From contig NZ_CP136864.1 of NCBI RefSeq assembly GCF_045689235.1, positions 1,364,001-1,428,000 on the forward strand: a DNA stretch of 64,000 nucleotides, read 5' to 3'. The stretch comes from Congregibacter variabilis (GTDB taxonomy: Bacteria > Pseudomonadota > Gammaproteobacteria > Pseudomonadales > Halieaceae). This document shows positions 16,755 to 25,896 of the stretch, piece by piece. The notes beneath the pieces were generated by a model, which had not been told where the DNA came from, did not search any database, and saw only the letters and a program-made list of their open reading frames with translations. The position numbers and the translations under genes are program-made. Positions within the stretch are counted from its first letter, which is position 1; each line of letters starts with the position of its first letter.

Positions 16755-17969
16755 TTAGCTTACAGCTGCAAGCTCCGTGCGTAAGCGTTTCCCCCAACGC
16801 TTTGGATAAACCTCGGTGAGCGATACTGACTCGCAACCCTGAAAAGGCAGAAAACGCTTCAGCGCCTCAACGAAGGCCTGCACAAGCAGCTCCTCATCGT
16901 GATCAATGCGCTCCCAGTGCAGCGCTTTGATTTCAAGATGCCTGGTTTTGCGATGTGCCTTGCAGTCCATGCGTCCAACAAACTCATCGCGAAACAGCAG
17001 CGGCAACGAGAAGTACCCGTGCTGACGTTTAGTCTCGGGAACATAGCATTCCAACTGGTAATCATAGTCGAACACGGCTTTGAGCCGGTCTCGCTGAATC
17101 ACGCTGTTATCAAAGGGCGACAATATATGCATCCGATTGCTTACGCGCGGCATTGATCCATCGAGGGCTCCGGACTCAATAATCAATACATCGCCATTGG
17201 GGGTCTGAACCTGTTCTAAGGCCTGCTGTGCGAGCCCTTCGTCCACAAGCGCTTTCACTGCAGCGCGTAAATCGGCACTCTTGCGCAAATAAGTAATACC
17301 CCGTAGCGACACGCAGGCGTGACTGCGGAGCTGCTGATCAAGCAGGTACTGTGCAAACTCATCGGTGCTGGGAGTTCGTGTATCGATGTGATCGGGCAAT
17401 ACCCGCTCAGTGAGGTCATAGGTCTTCTGAAAGCCCTCGCGATCGCTGACCATCAAATCGCCTTGCATATACAGCTGCTCCAAGGCCTTCTTTGCCGGCT
17501 TCCAATCCCACCAACCCTCTCGCTTGGGCTGATTGCTCTCGAGGTCCCGAGAGCGCAGCGGGCCATCGCGGCGAATACGATCCAGCAAGTCCCGCATTAG
17601 CGGTTTATCCGGGGACTTGTACCAGTGGATCTGACCGTCTTTGATCGCCTGCTTGTAGGGCAAAGAAAAACGAAAGTCCGCGATGGGAAGAAAAGCAGCG
17701 GCGTGACTCCAATACTCAAAAATATCTCGATTGAGTAGAAGCTGGTTCATCATCGCCGGCTTGAAGCCGGGTACTCGGGCATGCAGAACATGATGATGAG
17801 CTCGCTCCACCACCGAAATAGAATCGATCTGCACGTAACCAATGTGGGTAATAGCCTCGGCGGCGCCCGCAAGCCCCGCGCCAAAGGCTTGGGCCTGGAG
17901 CAAGCCCTGGGCCGACAAAACACCACGGCGAAGACGTACCACATCTTTAGGATGATTGAGGACTATCAT
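16755..17969 (-). CDS. YcaQ/AlkX-type winged-helix DNA glycosylase family protein
   Basis: I start at the ATG at 17969 (MIVLNHPKDVVRLRRGVLSA), giving 404 residues. The open frame continues into the tRNA-Pro gene and cannot be real there. Family features include HIGYVQIDSISVVERAHHHV, FEYWSHAAAFLPIADFRF, a RRDGPLRSRDLE segment and VGRMDCKAHRKTRHLEIKAL. E. coli YcaQ is a glycosylase that unhooks interstrand DNA crosslinks. I infer a DNA-repair role from the family, not from a motif that I can prove catalytic. It is 79 nt downstream of tRNA-Pro on the same strand. Confidence 0.83.
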   Translation of the reverse strand: MIVLNHPKDVVRLRRGVLSAQGLLQAQAFGAGLAGAAEAITHIGYVQIDSISVVERAHHHVLHARVPGFKPAMMNQLLLNRDIFEYWSHAAAFLPIADFRFSLPYKQAIKDGQIHWYKSPDKPLMRDLLDRIRRDGPLRSRDLESNQPKREGWWDWKPAKKALEQLYMQGDLMVSDREGFQKTYDLTERVLPDHIDTRTPSTDEFAQYLLDQQLRSHACVSLRGITYLRKSADLRAAVKALVDEGLAQQALEQVQTPNGDVLIIESGALDGSMPRVSNRMHILSPFDNSVIQRDRLKAVFDYDYQLECYVPETKRQHGYFSLPLLFRDEFVGRMDCKAHRKTRHLEIKALHWERIDHDEELLVQAFVEALKRFLPFQGCESVSLTEVYPKRWGKRLRTELAAVS

Positions 17970-18047
17970 TAATTTGCTCGGAAGAACGAGCGAAGGATCA
18001 TACCGTCGATCACGGGCAGGTGTCAGACAGAATGGATCAAAAGGAAT

Positions 18048-18124
18048 TGGTCGGGACGGCAGGATTTGAACCTGCGACCACCACACCCCCAGTGTGGTGC
18101 GCTACCAGGCTGCGCTACGCCCCG
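18048..18124 (-). tRNA. tRNA-Pro (anticodon GGG)
   Basis: The 77-nt minus-strand sequence forms a cloverleaf. The acceptor stem is CGGGGCG pairing with CGTCCCG, with one G:U. The D-arm contains AGCGCAGCCTGGTAGCGC. The anticodon stem CCACAC/GTGTGG holds the loop TGGGGGT with anticodon GGG. The T-arm is GCAGG-TTCAAAT-CCTGC, and CCA is encoded at 18050-18048. It is preceded by a good sigma70 promoter. Confidence 0.97.
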
Positions 18125-18176
18125 AGCGGTAGAACTTGATTACTTGGCAAGAATTCGCCCCAGCAATCGAGGCGGC

Positions 18177-18204
18177 ATTATACGCAAGAAATTGGTGCTG
18201 ACAA
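18177..18204 (-). promoter_or_regulatory. Sigma70-type promoter of tRNA-Pro
   Basis: The minus strand reads TTGTCA, a 16-nt spacer, then TATAAT, about 50 bases before the mature tRNA 5' end. The boxes lie just downstream of the stop codon of the MerR-like gene. Confidence 0.7.
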
Positions 18205-18236
18205 TGATTGGCGCTACGAATGCCTGCTCTGACCAG

Positions 18237-18602
18237 CTAGCGACCGGGCTTCAACAACTCCAGCAACTCTTCCAGGTCATCAATGGTTTCTTGAATCACT
18301 GCATCGATATGCGTGGGATGCACACCTTTGGTCTTCTCGTCGGTCATGCGCTGACGCGCGCCGCCAATGGTGTATCCATCGTCATACAGCAAAGTGCGGA
18401 TCTGACGAATAGTCAGCACATCTTCACGCTGATAATAGCGACGATTACCCCGGCGTTTAACCGGTTTAAGCTGCGGAAATTCCTGTTCCCAGTAACGCAG
18501 TACGTGTGGCTTTACAGCACACAGCTCGCTCACCTCACCGATGGTGAAGTAACGCTTGCCTGGAATGGCAGGGAGTTCGTTATTGTGACTCGGTTCCAGC
18601 AT
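18237..18602 (-). CDS. MerR-family transcriptional regulator
   Basis: The 121-residue protein has an N-terminal MerR winged helix-turn-helix (KRYFTIGEVSELCAVKPHVL, RYWEQEFPQLKPVKRRGNRR, YYQREDVLTI). A short helical dimerisation tail ends EELLELLKPGR. There are no effector-binding cysteines of the metal-sensing type. A MerR-like gene directly after ihfA is a conserved arrangement in many proteobacteria, and its signal is not known. Its start lies 23 bases inside the end of ihfA, so the two are translated from the same message. Confidence 0.88.
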   Translation of the reverse strand: MLEPSHNNELPAIPGKRYFTIGEVSELCAVKPHVLRYWEQEFPQLKPVKRRGNRRYYQREDVLTIRQIRTLLYDDGYTIGGARQRMTDEKTKGVHPTHIDAVIQETIDDLEELLELLKPGR

Positions 18603-18885
18603 ATTCCTCTACTCTGGCCTTGAGCTTCTGCCCCGGCCTGAAGGTTACCACCCTGCGAGCAGAAATCGGAATTTCCTCTCCCGTCTTTGGGTTACGTCCC
18701 GGACGCTGGTTTTTGTCACGCAAATCGAAGTTGCCAAAACCCGAGAGCTTCACCTGTTCGTTATTCTCCAGGCAAACTCGAATTTCCTCAAAAAACAGCT
18801 CGACTATTTCTTTCGCCTCGCGCTTATTCAGCCCAAGCTCTTCAAATAACCGCTCTGCCATTTCGGACTTGGTCAGTGCGCTCAT
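18580..18885 (-). CDS. ihfA: Integration host factor subunit alpha
   Basis: The ATG at 18885 (MSALTKSEMAERLFEELGLN) matches the family N-terminus; the frame can be extended two codons to a TTG. The protein has 101 residues, normal for IHF alpha. The DNA-bending arm is seen at GFGNFDLRDKNQRPGRNPKT with the conserved RPGRNP. The C-terminus VTFRPGQKLKARVE is typical. With IhfB it bends DNA at specific sites and shapes transcription and recombination. Its position after pheT is the classical pheST-ihfA arrangement. Confidence 0.96.
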   Translation of the reverse strand: MSALTKSEMAERLFEELGLNKREAKEIVELFFEEIRVCLENNEQVKLSGFGNFDLRDKNQRPGRNPKTGEEIPISARRVVTFRPGQKLKARVEEYAGTESQ

Positions 18886-18927
18886 GCTCAACCGTCCCGG
18901 TCACACCTTAACTACGAACTTCCGTTT

Positions 18928-21306
18928 TTACCCGCGAAGCTCTGCTTGATAGTTTTCTTTCAGCGAATCAATGACTTGCTGAATACATTTATTGACTTCA
19001 TTATCATCAAGGGTGCGCGAATGATCCTGAAAAGTCAAACCCAGGGCGACACTTTTGCGAGCAGGATCAATACCTTTGCCCTCATAGACGTCAAAGAGCC
19101 TTAAGTCCTGAAGGTAAACGCCCGCATTGTCCCGAACATTGGCTAAGAGTTCACCAGCGGTGACACTCTTGTCCACCACCACCGCTACATCGCGGCGCAG
19201 CGCCGGATAGCGCGACACCGGCGCAAAGGCAGGTATGACTGCTGCGCTGAGCAGCTCCAGATCAAGCTCCGCCACCATGACGGGAAGATCAAAGTCCAAA
19301 TCCTTTTGTAGGGTCGGATGCAGCGCCCCTATAAAGCCGACCGTACTGTCTCCACGCTTGAGCCAGGCGGTCTGCCCGGGATGCAGCGCACTGCGCTCAC
19401 CTGTCTCGAAGTGAAATGAGCCTGGGTCTCCCGTGAGGGCCAGCAAAGCCTCAACATCACCTTTCAGGTCATAAAAGTCCACGTTCCGCGCCGGCTCCGC
19501 CCAGCCCTCAGCGGCCAAAGAGCCGGTGATAAGCATGGCCAGCCCCGGACGCTGACTGAGTCCTTCAGGGCCGGTTACAAACCGCAAACCTGTCTCGAAC
19601 AAACGAACTCTGGGCTGCTGACGTTTTACATTGTGCTGCGCCGAGCGCAGTAAGCCTGCGAGCAAACTGCTGCGCATCACGGCGTGCTCCGGCGAGATTG
19701 GATTGTTGAGCACCACAGGATCGATTGTTGGATCCAGCTGCTTTTGAATATCTGCATCCACAAAGCTGTAGCAAATTGCCTCGTAGTAATCTCTGGCCAC
19801 CAGCGCCCGACGCAGCTGCTTAAGACGGATCTTTTCTTCAGGTATTGATGGTAGAACTACATCGGCCCGAATGCGCGTTACCGGAAGATTGTTATAGCCG
19901 TACACTCGCGCCAGCTCTTCAAGTAGATCTGCCTCAATGCGCAAATCAAAGCGCCAGCTCGGCACAGCGCATTCCCAACCGCCGTCTACCGCAGTGACCT
20001 CCAAACCGACACCACGCAGAATCCGCTCTACGGTCTCGTCATCGATAACCACGCCCAGCAGACGCTCGATACGCGCCGCCCGCAGGTGAATTGGCGCAGG
20101 CGCAGGCAGAGCTTCTTCGGCTACGGCCTCGGTAATAGGTCCGGCAGCACCACCGACTATCTCCAGCAACAACTCCGTCGCGCGCTCCATGGCCCGGCGC
20201 TGGAGGCAAAAGTCCACGCCACGCTCAAAACGGTGAGATGAGTCAGTGTGCAATCCAAAGGATCGAGCCTGACCACTGAGCGGCTCTGGCGCAAAAAACG
20301 CCGCCTCCAGCAAAAGCCGCGTCGTGCCCTGCCCTACAGCGGATTCGGCCCCGCCCATAATGCCCGCAAAAGCCAGCGGCCCCTCGTGATCGGCAATCAC
20401 AAGATTGCCCTCACCGAGGGTGATTTCCTGGTCGTTGAGCAAAGTAAATGACTCTTTGGCGCTGGCCTCGCGCACGATGATGCCGCCCTTGATCTTGTCC
20501 AGGTCAAAGGCATGCATGGGCTGCCCAAACTCCAGCAGCAGGTAGTTGGTAATGTCTACCGCCGCATCGATACTGCGTAGACCACAGCGGCGAAGCTTCT
20601 CCTGCATCCACAGCGGCGAAGGCTGACTCAAATCAACGCCGTCGATAACGCGGCACAAATACCGGGGGCAGCGCTCTTTGGCGCGCAGCTCTACGGTAAC
20701 CGCTTCGTCGGTAGTAATCGCTTGTACATTCTCTGGCGGTGCGCAGACCGGCAGGTCATTCAAAAGACCCACTTCTCGTGCGATGCCCGCCAGACCCAAA
20801 CAATCCGAACGGTTGGGCGTAAGTCCAATCTCGATGCTCACATCGTCAAGCTTGAGGTAGTCGCGAAGATCTGTACCCAAGGGCGCGTCAGCGGGCAGCT
20901 CCAAAATGCCATCTTTTTCTTCGGATAGGCCCAGCTCCGAGGCTGCGCAAAGCATGCCCTGCGACTCTACACCCCGCAGCTTTGCCGCCTTGATGGCAAA
21001 ATCTCCGGGTAGCACGGCGCCAACAACTGCCAGGGGCGTTTTCAATCCTGCTCGGGCGTTCGGTGCACCACAAACGATCTGCAGGGTATTACCGTTACCG
21101 GCATCCACAGTACAGACGCGCAGCTTGTCCGCATCCGGGTGCTGCACCGCCTCGGTAATCTCGGCCACGATCACACTGGTAAACGCGCCGGCCACGGGCT
21201 CGATAGCATCCACCTCAAGGCCGGCCATAGTAATTTGATGCCCCAGGGCCTCACTGCCAAGCGCGGGATTCACCCATTCGCGCAGCCATTGCTCACTGAA
21301 TTTCAC
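18928..21306 (-). CDS. pheT: Phenylalanine-tRNA ligase beta subunit
   Basis: The 792-residue length is normal. The N-terminal tRNA-binding OB domain is present (VIVAEITEAVQHPDADKLRV and LQIVCGAPNARAGL). The B3/B4 editing domain follows (EIGLTPNRSDCLGLAGIAREVG), then B5 (LDLLEELARVYGYNNLP-like segment near ADLLEELARVYGYNNLPVTR), the central catalytic-like domain, and the C-terminal anticodon-binding FDX-ACB domain (VSRYPALRRDVAVVVDKSV). The alpha2beta2 enzyme charges tRNA-Phe. It follows pheS by 37 nt. Confidence 0.97.
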   Translation of the reverse strand: MKFSEQWLREWVNPALGSEALGHQITMAGLEVDAIEPVAGAFTSVIVAEITEAVQHPDADKLRVCTVDAGNGNTLQIVCGAPNARAGLKTPLAVVGAVLPGDFAIKAAKLRGVESQGMLCAASELGLSEEKDGILELPADAPLGTDLRDYLKLDDVSIEIGLTPNRSDCLGLAGIAREVGLLNDLPVCAPPENVQAITTDEAVTVELRAKERCPRYLCRVIDGVDLSQPSPLWMQEKLRRCGLRSIDAAVDITNYLLLEFGQPMHAFDLDKIKGGIIVREASAKESFTLLNDQEITLGEGNLVIADHEGPLAFAGIMGGAESAVGQGTTRLLLEAAFFAPEPLSGQARSFGLHTDSSHRFERGVDFCLQRRAMERATELLLEIVGGAAGPITEAVAEEALPAPAPIHLRAARIERLLGVVIDDETVERILRGVGLEVTAVDGGWECAVPSWRFDLRIEADLLEELARVYGYNNLPVTRIRADVVLPSIPEEKIRLKQLRRALVARDYYEAICYSFVDADIQKQLDPTIDPVVLNNPISPEHAVMRSSLLAGLLRSAQHNVKRQQPRVRLFETGLRFVTGPEGLSQRPGLAMLITGSLAAEGWAEPARNVDFYDLKGDVEALLALTGDPGSFHFETGERSALHPGQTAWLKRGDSTVGFIGALHPTLQKDLDFDLPVMVAELDLELLSAAVIPAFAPVSRYPALRRDVAVVVDKSVTAGELLANVRDNAGVYLQDLRLFDVYEGKGIDPARKSVALGLTFQDHSRTLDDNEVNKCIQQVIDSLKENYQAELRG

Positions 21307-21343
21307 GTGATAACTCCTTTATGCCGCAACCGTTGCCGCGCAA

Positions 21344-22357
21344 TCAAAATTGCGCGAGGAAGCGCAGGTCGTTTTCAAAGAATAGGCGCAGGTCGTTGAC
21401 GCCGTAACGCAGCATGGCCAGACGCTCGACACCCATACCAAAGGCAAAACCTGAGTAACGTTCGGGGTCGATACCCGCCATCTCAAAGACGCGAGGATGG
21501 ACCATGCCGCAGCCCATCACCTCTAGCCAACCGGTATGGCTGCACACCCGACAGCCATCACCACCACAGTGCACGCACTGAATATCGACCTCGGCACCGG
21601 GTTCTACAAAGGGGAAGTAGGACGGACGAAAACGCACGGCAAACTCCTTCTCGAAGAACACCTGCAAAAACTGCTCTATCAGTCCTTTGAGATCCGCAAG
21701 ACTTGAGTGCTCATCCACCAACAGGCCTTCTACCTGATGAAACATCGGCGTGTGCGTCAAATCTGAATCGCAGCGATAAACACGCCCGGGGCAAATGACC
21801 CGTAAAGGCGGCTCGCTGTTTTCCATTACCCGGACCTGCACCGGCGAGGTATGGGTGCGTAACACAGTTCTCGGGTCGACAAAGAACGTATCGTGCTCGG
21901 CCCGCGCTGGGTGATGCGGCGGAAAGTTCAGCGCCTCAAAGTTGTAATAGTCGTCTTCCACCTCGGGGCCATCGGCCACGGAGAATCCGGCAGAGCCAAA
22001 GAACTCTTCGATGCGCTCGATGGTGCGACTAATCGGGTGCACACGACCACCGCTCCCAGCGCGGCCCGGCAGTGTGACATCAATCGACTCCTTGGCCAGA
22101 CGCGCACTCACCGCCGCTTCTTCCAGGGCAGCTTTACGCTCACCGATGAGCGCCTGCATCTCCTGCTTTACGACATTGATCTGCGCACCGGCAGCGGGTC
22201 GATCCTCGGGATCAAGAGACGATAAGCCTTTAAGCAGAGCCGTCAGCGCGCCTTTTTTACCCAGATAATCTACCCGGGCTGTCTCCAGCGCCGGTACATC
22301 CGGGGCGGCGTTGATCGCCTGACGTGCTTCATTGGCAAGTTGTTCGAGGTTTTCCAT
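21344..22357 (-). CDS. pheS: Phenylalanine-tRNA ligase alpha subunit
   Basis: The 337-residue class II synthetase has an N-terminal coiled coil and motifs HPISRTIERIEEFFGSAGF, a THTSPVQVRVM motif 2 region, FHQVEGLLVD, RPSYFPFVEPGAEVDI and a C-terminal GMGVERLAMLRYGVNDLR (motif 3). It holds the catalytic site for phenylalanine activation. A rho-independent terminator or attenuator lies between rplT and this gene, so expression may be set partly by read-through. Confidence 0.97.
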   Translation of the reverse strand: MENLEQLANEARQAINAAPDVPALETARVDYLGKKGALTALLKGLSSLDPEDRPAAGAQINVVKQEMQALIGERKAALEEAAVSARLAKESIDVTLPGRAGSGGRVHPISRTIERIEEFFGSAGFSVADGPEVEDDYYNFEALNFPPHHPARAEHDTFFVDPRTVLRTHTSPVQVRVMENSEPPLRVICPGRVYRCDSDLTHTPMFHQVEGLLVDEHSSLADLKGLIEQFLQVFFEKEFAVRFRPSYFPFVEPGAEVDIQCVHCGGDGCRVCSHTGWLEVMGCGMVHPRVFEMAGIDPERYSGFAFGMGVERLAMLRYGVNDLRLFFENDLRFLAQF

Positions 22358-22373
22358 GGTCCATCACTACCCA

Positions 22374-22409
22374 TAAAAAAAGGGAAAAGGCTGAGCCCTT
22401 TCCCTTTTG
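22374..22409 (-). terminator. Intrinsic terminator or attenuator between rplT and pheS
   Basis: On the minus strand AAAAGGGAAAGG pairs with CCTTTTCCCTTTT around GCTCAG, followed by seven T. It lies 57 bases past the rplT stop and 17 bases before the pheS start. In E. coli the same gap holds a Phe-coding leader peptide and attenuator; here no Phe-rich leader frame is seen. Confidence 0.8.
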
Positions 22410-22465
22410 ATTTTCCGTGTTGCAAGCCGTACCGCTATCGCGGCGGGATTGATCCAGCCAGGGGC

Positions 22466-22825
22466 TTAAGCAGCAAGAGCTGCTTTAGCTTGCTCCACGA
22501 CCGCTGCAAAGGCTGGCTTGTCATGTACTGCGAGGTCCGCAAGTACGCGACGATCCAATCCAATGTCGGCCTTCTTAAGGCCGTTGATCAGCTTGCTATA
22601 AGTCAAACCATTGGCACGGGACTGAGCGTTGATACGCGTGATCCACAGTGCACGGAACTGACGCTTGCGCTGGCGACGGTCACGATAAGCGTATTGACCC
22701 GCTTTAGTGACTGCCTGCTTGGCTACGCGAAAGACGCGTGAGCGTGCTCCGTAATAACCTTTGGCTTGCTTCAGAATTTTCTTGTGTCGACGGTGTGCGA
22801 CGACTCCACGTTTTACGCGAGGCAT
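22466..22825 (-). CDS. rplT: 50S ribosomal protein L20
   Basis: The 119-residue protein is highly basic and matches L20 throughout: MPRVKRGVVAHRRHKKILKQ, AKGYYGARSRVFRVAKQAVT, YAYRDRRQRKRQFRALWITR and INAQSRANGLTYSKLINGLK. It binds 23S rRNA early in 50S assembly and, in E. coli, represses the rpmI-rplT message. It follows rpmI by 26 nt. Confidence 0.98.
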   Translation of the reverse strand: MPRVKRGVVAHRRHKKILKQAKGYYGARSRVFRVAKQAVTKAGQYAYRDRRQRKRQFRALWITRINAQSRANGLTYSKLINGLKKADIGLDRRVLADLAVHDKPAFAAVVEQAKAALAA

Positions 22826-22851
22826 AGTTTTCTCCTGTCCTTATTAAACGC

Positions 22852-23046
22852 TTAGCGCGCCCGCAACATGCGGTCGATCAGCACTTTGTCACTATCATGG
22901 ATCATTGAAGTTCCACGCAGCTGGCGCTTACGCTTAGTGGTCATTTTGGTCAGGATGTGGCTCTTATGCGCACTCTTGCGCTTGTAGCCGCCTGCGGTTT
23001 TCTTGAAGCGTTTAGCCGCTCCGCTGTGAACTTTTGCTTTAGGCAT
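22852..23046 (-). CDS. rpmI: 50S ribosomal protein L35
   Basis: The 64-residue basic protein matches L35 (MPKAKVHSGAAKRFKKTAGG, YKRKSAHKSHILTKMTTKRK, RQLRGTSMIHDSDKVLIDRM). It lies between infC and rplT in the conserved infC-rpmI-rplT order. Confidence 0.98.
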   Translation of the reverse strand: MPKAKVHSGAAKRFKKTAGGYKRKSAHKSHILTKMTTKRKRQLRGTSMIHDSDKVLIDRMLRAR

Positions 23047-23147
23047 TACTTGTACTCCGCATTGGGTTCGACTCTCCCAGAGGCTAGCTCGTGGGGCTAA
23101 GGTCGAAACTCAGATCAAATCAAACGGTCTAGGGCATTCACGGGCCG

Positions 23148-23684
23148 CTAGCCATTCTTCCTTTTCGGGGCAATAACCATGGTCATCTGTCGGCCTTCCA
23201 TTTTCGGAAACTGCTCGACACCGCCAAGTTCAGCAAGATCGGCTTCTACTCGTTTGAGTAGCTCCATGCCTATCTCCTGGTGAGCCATTTCACGACCGCG
23301 AAAACGCAGCGTGACTTTGGCCTTATCCCCGTTCTCAAGAAAACGCACCAGGTTGCGTAGTTTTACCTGGTAGTCCCCTTCCTCCGTCCCTGGACGAAAC
23401 TTCATTTCTTTAAGCTGCGTACGCTTTTGCTTCTTCTTCTGGGCGTTTTTCTGCTTCTTCGCCTCGAAGATGTGCTTGCCGTAATCCATGACCTTACAGA
23501 CCATGGGATCCGACTGATCCGCAATCAATACAAGGTCCATGCTCGCCGCCTCAGCAGCTGCTCGTGCCTCGGCAAGTGAGACAACGCCCACCTGCTCACC
23601 TTCGGCACCTACAAGACGGACCTTATCCGCGACTATTTCGTCATTGATAAGGGATTTCTTACCCTTACCGCTATCTTTACTGAT
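23148..23684 (-). CDS. infC: Translation initiation factor IF-3, starting on AUC
   Basis: No ATG, GTG or TTG stands at the expected N-terminus. The frame runs back through KSLINDEIVADKVRLVGAEG, the conserved IF-3 N-terminal domain, to an ATC codon at 23684-23682, seven bases after GGAG. From there the protein has 178 residues, the normal length (E. coli 180). A GTG at 23591 would delete the N-terminal domain. IF-3 genes are known to use AUU, AUC or AUA so that IF-3, which rejects non-AUG starts, represses its own synthesis. Both domains are intact, with the C-terminal VTLRFRGREMAHQEIGMELL. It lies between thrS and rpmI. Confidence 0.93.
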   Translation of the reverse strand: MSKDSGKGKKSLINDEIVADKVRLVGAEGEQVGVVSLAEARAAAEAASMDLVLIADQSDPMVCKVMDYGKHIFEAKKQKNAQKKKQKRTQLKEMKFRPGTEEGDYQVKLRNLVRFLENGDKAKVTLRFRGREMAHQEIGMELLKRVEADLAELGGVEQFPKMEGRQMTMVIAPKRKNG

Positions 23685-23782
23685 CGCTGTTCTCCATTTC
23701 TGCGCTCCATCAACTGGGAGCCTTCTGTCAGTTCGTTACTAAGTGCCCTCTTGGGCCTCAAACACTCCGTCAGTGTTAATGA

Positions 23783-25720
23783 CTAAGAGTCTTGAGCGTC
23801 GCCGACAGCAATACGGCCGCGTCGCGCCACGTCCCGGTCAAGAATCTCTGCAAATGCCTCAATGGACATTGTTCCGAGGTCTTCACCATTACGCGACCGC
23901 ACGGCCACTGTCTTCGCTTCGACTTCTTTTTCCCCTACCACGACAAGGTAGGGAACGCGCTGAATTGTGTGCTCGCGGATTTTAAAGCCGATTTTCTCGT
24001 TTCTCAAGTCCGAAAAAACCCGAAAACCCTTGTTTTTCAAGGAATCTTCCACAAATCGTACATATTCGTCCTGCTTTTCGGTGATATTTATGACCACCGC
24101 CTGTTTTGGCGCCAACCAAACAGGAAACGAGCCTTCGAAGTTTTCGATGAGAATTCCGATAAATCGCTCGAAAGATCCCAAAATCGCACGGTGCAACATG
24201 ACCGGTGTTTTGCGCGCACCATCCTCAGCGACGTACTGTGCATCCAATCGTCCGGGCATGGAAAAATCCACCTGAACCGTGCCCATTTGCCAGACCCGGC
24301 CAATACAATCTTTTAGCGAAAACTCGATCTTGGGACCATAAAAAGCGCCCTCACCCGGCAGCTCCTGCCAATCAAGACCCTGGGCATCAAGCGCATCAGC
24401 CAGCGCCTTCTCGGCCCGATCCCAATCCTCGTCGGTTCCGACACGCTGAGCAGGCCGGGTTGAAAGACGATAAATCACCTCATCAAAGCCAAAATCGGCG
24501 TAAACCGCGTGGAGAAAATCGATAAACGTAGAAACTTCTGGCTGAATCTGCTCTTCGGTACAAAAGATGTGGCCGTCATCCTGGGTAAAACCACGCACCC
24601 GCATGATGCCGTGGAGCGAACCCGAGGGCTCATTCCGATGACAGCTGCCAAACTCTGCCAAACGCAAGGGCAGATCACGGTAAGAGCGCAGTCCCTGGTT
24701 AAACACCTGCACGTGACAGGGGCAGTTCATGGGTTTGACCGCAAACTCGCGCTCATCGGCAGTGAGCATAAACATGTCATCACCGAACTTGTCTGCGTGA
24801 CCGGACTTCTCCCAAAGCGACATATCTACAAGCTGTGGCGTTTTGATCTCTTGATAGTCCTGCGCCCGCTGCTGCTCGCGCATGTACTGCTCAATCACCT
24901 GATAAATCGTCCAGCCCTGAGGATGCCAAAACACCATGCCGGGGGCTTCTTCCTGGGTGTGGAACAAGTCCAGCTTCTTACCAATTTTGCGGTGATCGCG
25001 CTTCTCTGCTTCTTCTATACGACGCAAATACTGCTTGAGCTGCTTTTTGTTAGCCCAGGCAGTGCCATACACGCGCTGAAGCATTTCGTTGTTTGAATCG
25101 CCACGCCAGTAGGCGCCCGCGAGCTTAGTGAGCTTAAAAGCGCCCAGCTTGCCCGTGCTGGGCACGTGGGGACCGCGACAAAGGTCCATCCAGGGACCCT
25201 GCCGGTAAAGGGAAATCTCTTCTCCTTCGGGCAGATCCCGAATGATCTCAACCTTATAGGTCTCACCCATCTTCTCGAAGGCGGCGGCGGCCTCGTCTCG
25301 ATCCATGACTATGCGCTCTACCGGCAAATCGTCGGCAACGATCTGCGCCATACGCTCTTCGATCTTGGGCAGGTCGTCGGGTGTGAACTGATGCTCACCG
25401 GCAAAATCGTAATAAAAACCGTCTTCGATGACCGGCCCAATGGTGACCTGGGTGCCCGGATACAAATCCTGCACCGCCATAGCCAACAAATGCGCAGTGG
25501 AGTGACGGATTAGCTCAACGCCCTCCTCGTCACGTTCGGTAAGGATCGCAAGCGCAGCATCGTCTTGAATCGTAAAACTGGTATCGACCTCGCGACCATC
25601 GACCACGCCGGCTAAAGCGGCTTTGGCAAGTCCCGGACCAATGTCTGCGGCGACTTGAGCGACGGTTACGGCGCTGTCAAATTCTCGTTGGCTGCCGTCA
25701 GGCAAAGTAATGGTTGGCAT
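23783..25720 (-). CDS. thrS: Threonine-tRNA ligase
   Basis: The ATG at 25720 follows AGGAG by nine bases and gives 645 residues, the normal length. Domains in order are TGS (MPTITLPDGSQREFDSAVTV), the editing domain with HSTAHLLAMAVQDLYPGTQV, the class II catalytic core with the zinc ligands in MNCPCHVQVFNQGLRSYRDL and GSLHGIMRVRGFTQDDGHIF, and the C-terminal anticodon domain (NITEKQDEYVRFVEDSLKNK). It charges tRNA-Thr and clears Ser-tRNA-Thr. It heads the translation cluster thrS-infC-rpmI-rplT-pheST-ihfA. Confidence 0.97.
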   Translation of the reverse strand: MPTITLPDGSQREFDSAVTVAQVAADIGPGLAKAALAGVVDGREVDTSFTIQDDAALAILTERDEEGVELIRHSTAHLLAMAVQDLYPGTQVTIGPVIEDGFYYDFAGEHQFTPDDLPKIEERMAQIVADDLPVERIVMDRDEAAAAFEKMGETYKVEIIRDLPEGEEISLYRQGPWMDLCRGPHVPSTGKLGAFKLTKLAGAYWRGDSNNEMLQRVYGTAWANKKQLKQYLRRIEEAEKRDHRKIGKKLDLFHTQEEAPGMVFWHPQGWTIYQVIEQYMREQQRAQDYQEIKTPQLVDMSLWEKSGHADKFGDDMFMLTADEREFAVKPMNCPCHVQVFNQGLRSYRDLPLRLAEFGSCHRNEPSGSLHGIMRVRGFTQDDGHIFCTEEQIQPEVSTFIDFLHAVYADFGFDEVIYRLSTRPAQRVGTDEDWDRAEKALADALDAQGLDWQELPGEGAFYGPKIEFSLKDCIGRVWQMGTVQVDFSMPGRLDAQYVAEDGARKTPVMLHRAILGSFERFIGILIENFEGSFPVWLAPKQAVVINITEKQDEYVRFVEDSLKNKGFRVFSDLRNEKIGFKIREHTIQRVPYLVVVGEKEVEAKTVAVRSRNGEDLGTMSIEAFAEILDRDVARRGRIAVGDAQDS

Positions 25721-25896
25721 CTAGTGCGTCTCCTGTCAGTGGTGGCCCCCACGAAAGGCCACTTGATTTCGGTGAGGGCAGATCCTCACCGCGGGGCGCG
25801 CATTCTGCCCCAGTGCAAGCCCAGATTAAAGAGAAGAAGTACCGAGCCGCAGCTGCTAGAGTTTCTACCCAGTCAACTAATACAGGAATTTCGCCC

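Noticed and set aside
22410..22465. Phe-rich leader peptide (pheM-like) ahead of pheS
   Set aside because: No ATG-initiated frame with Phe codons is present on the minus strand between rplT and the terminator.
24509..25096. 195-residue open frame antisense to thrS
   Set aside because: thrS is full length with all motifs; the antisense frame reflects third-position GC bias.
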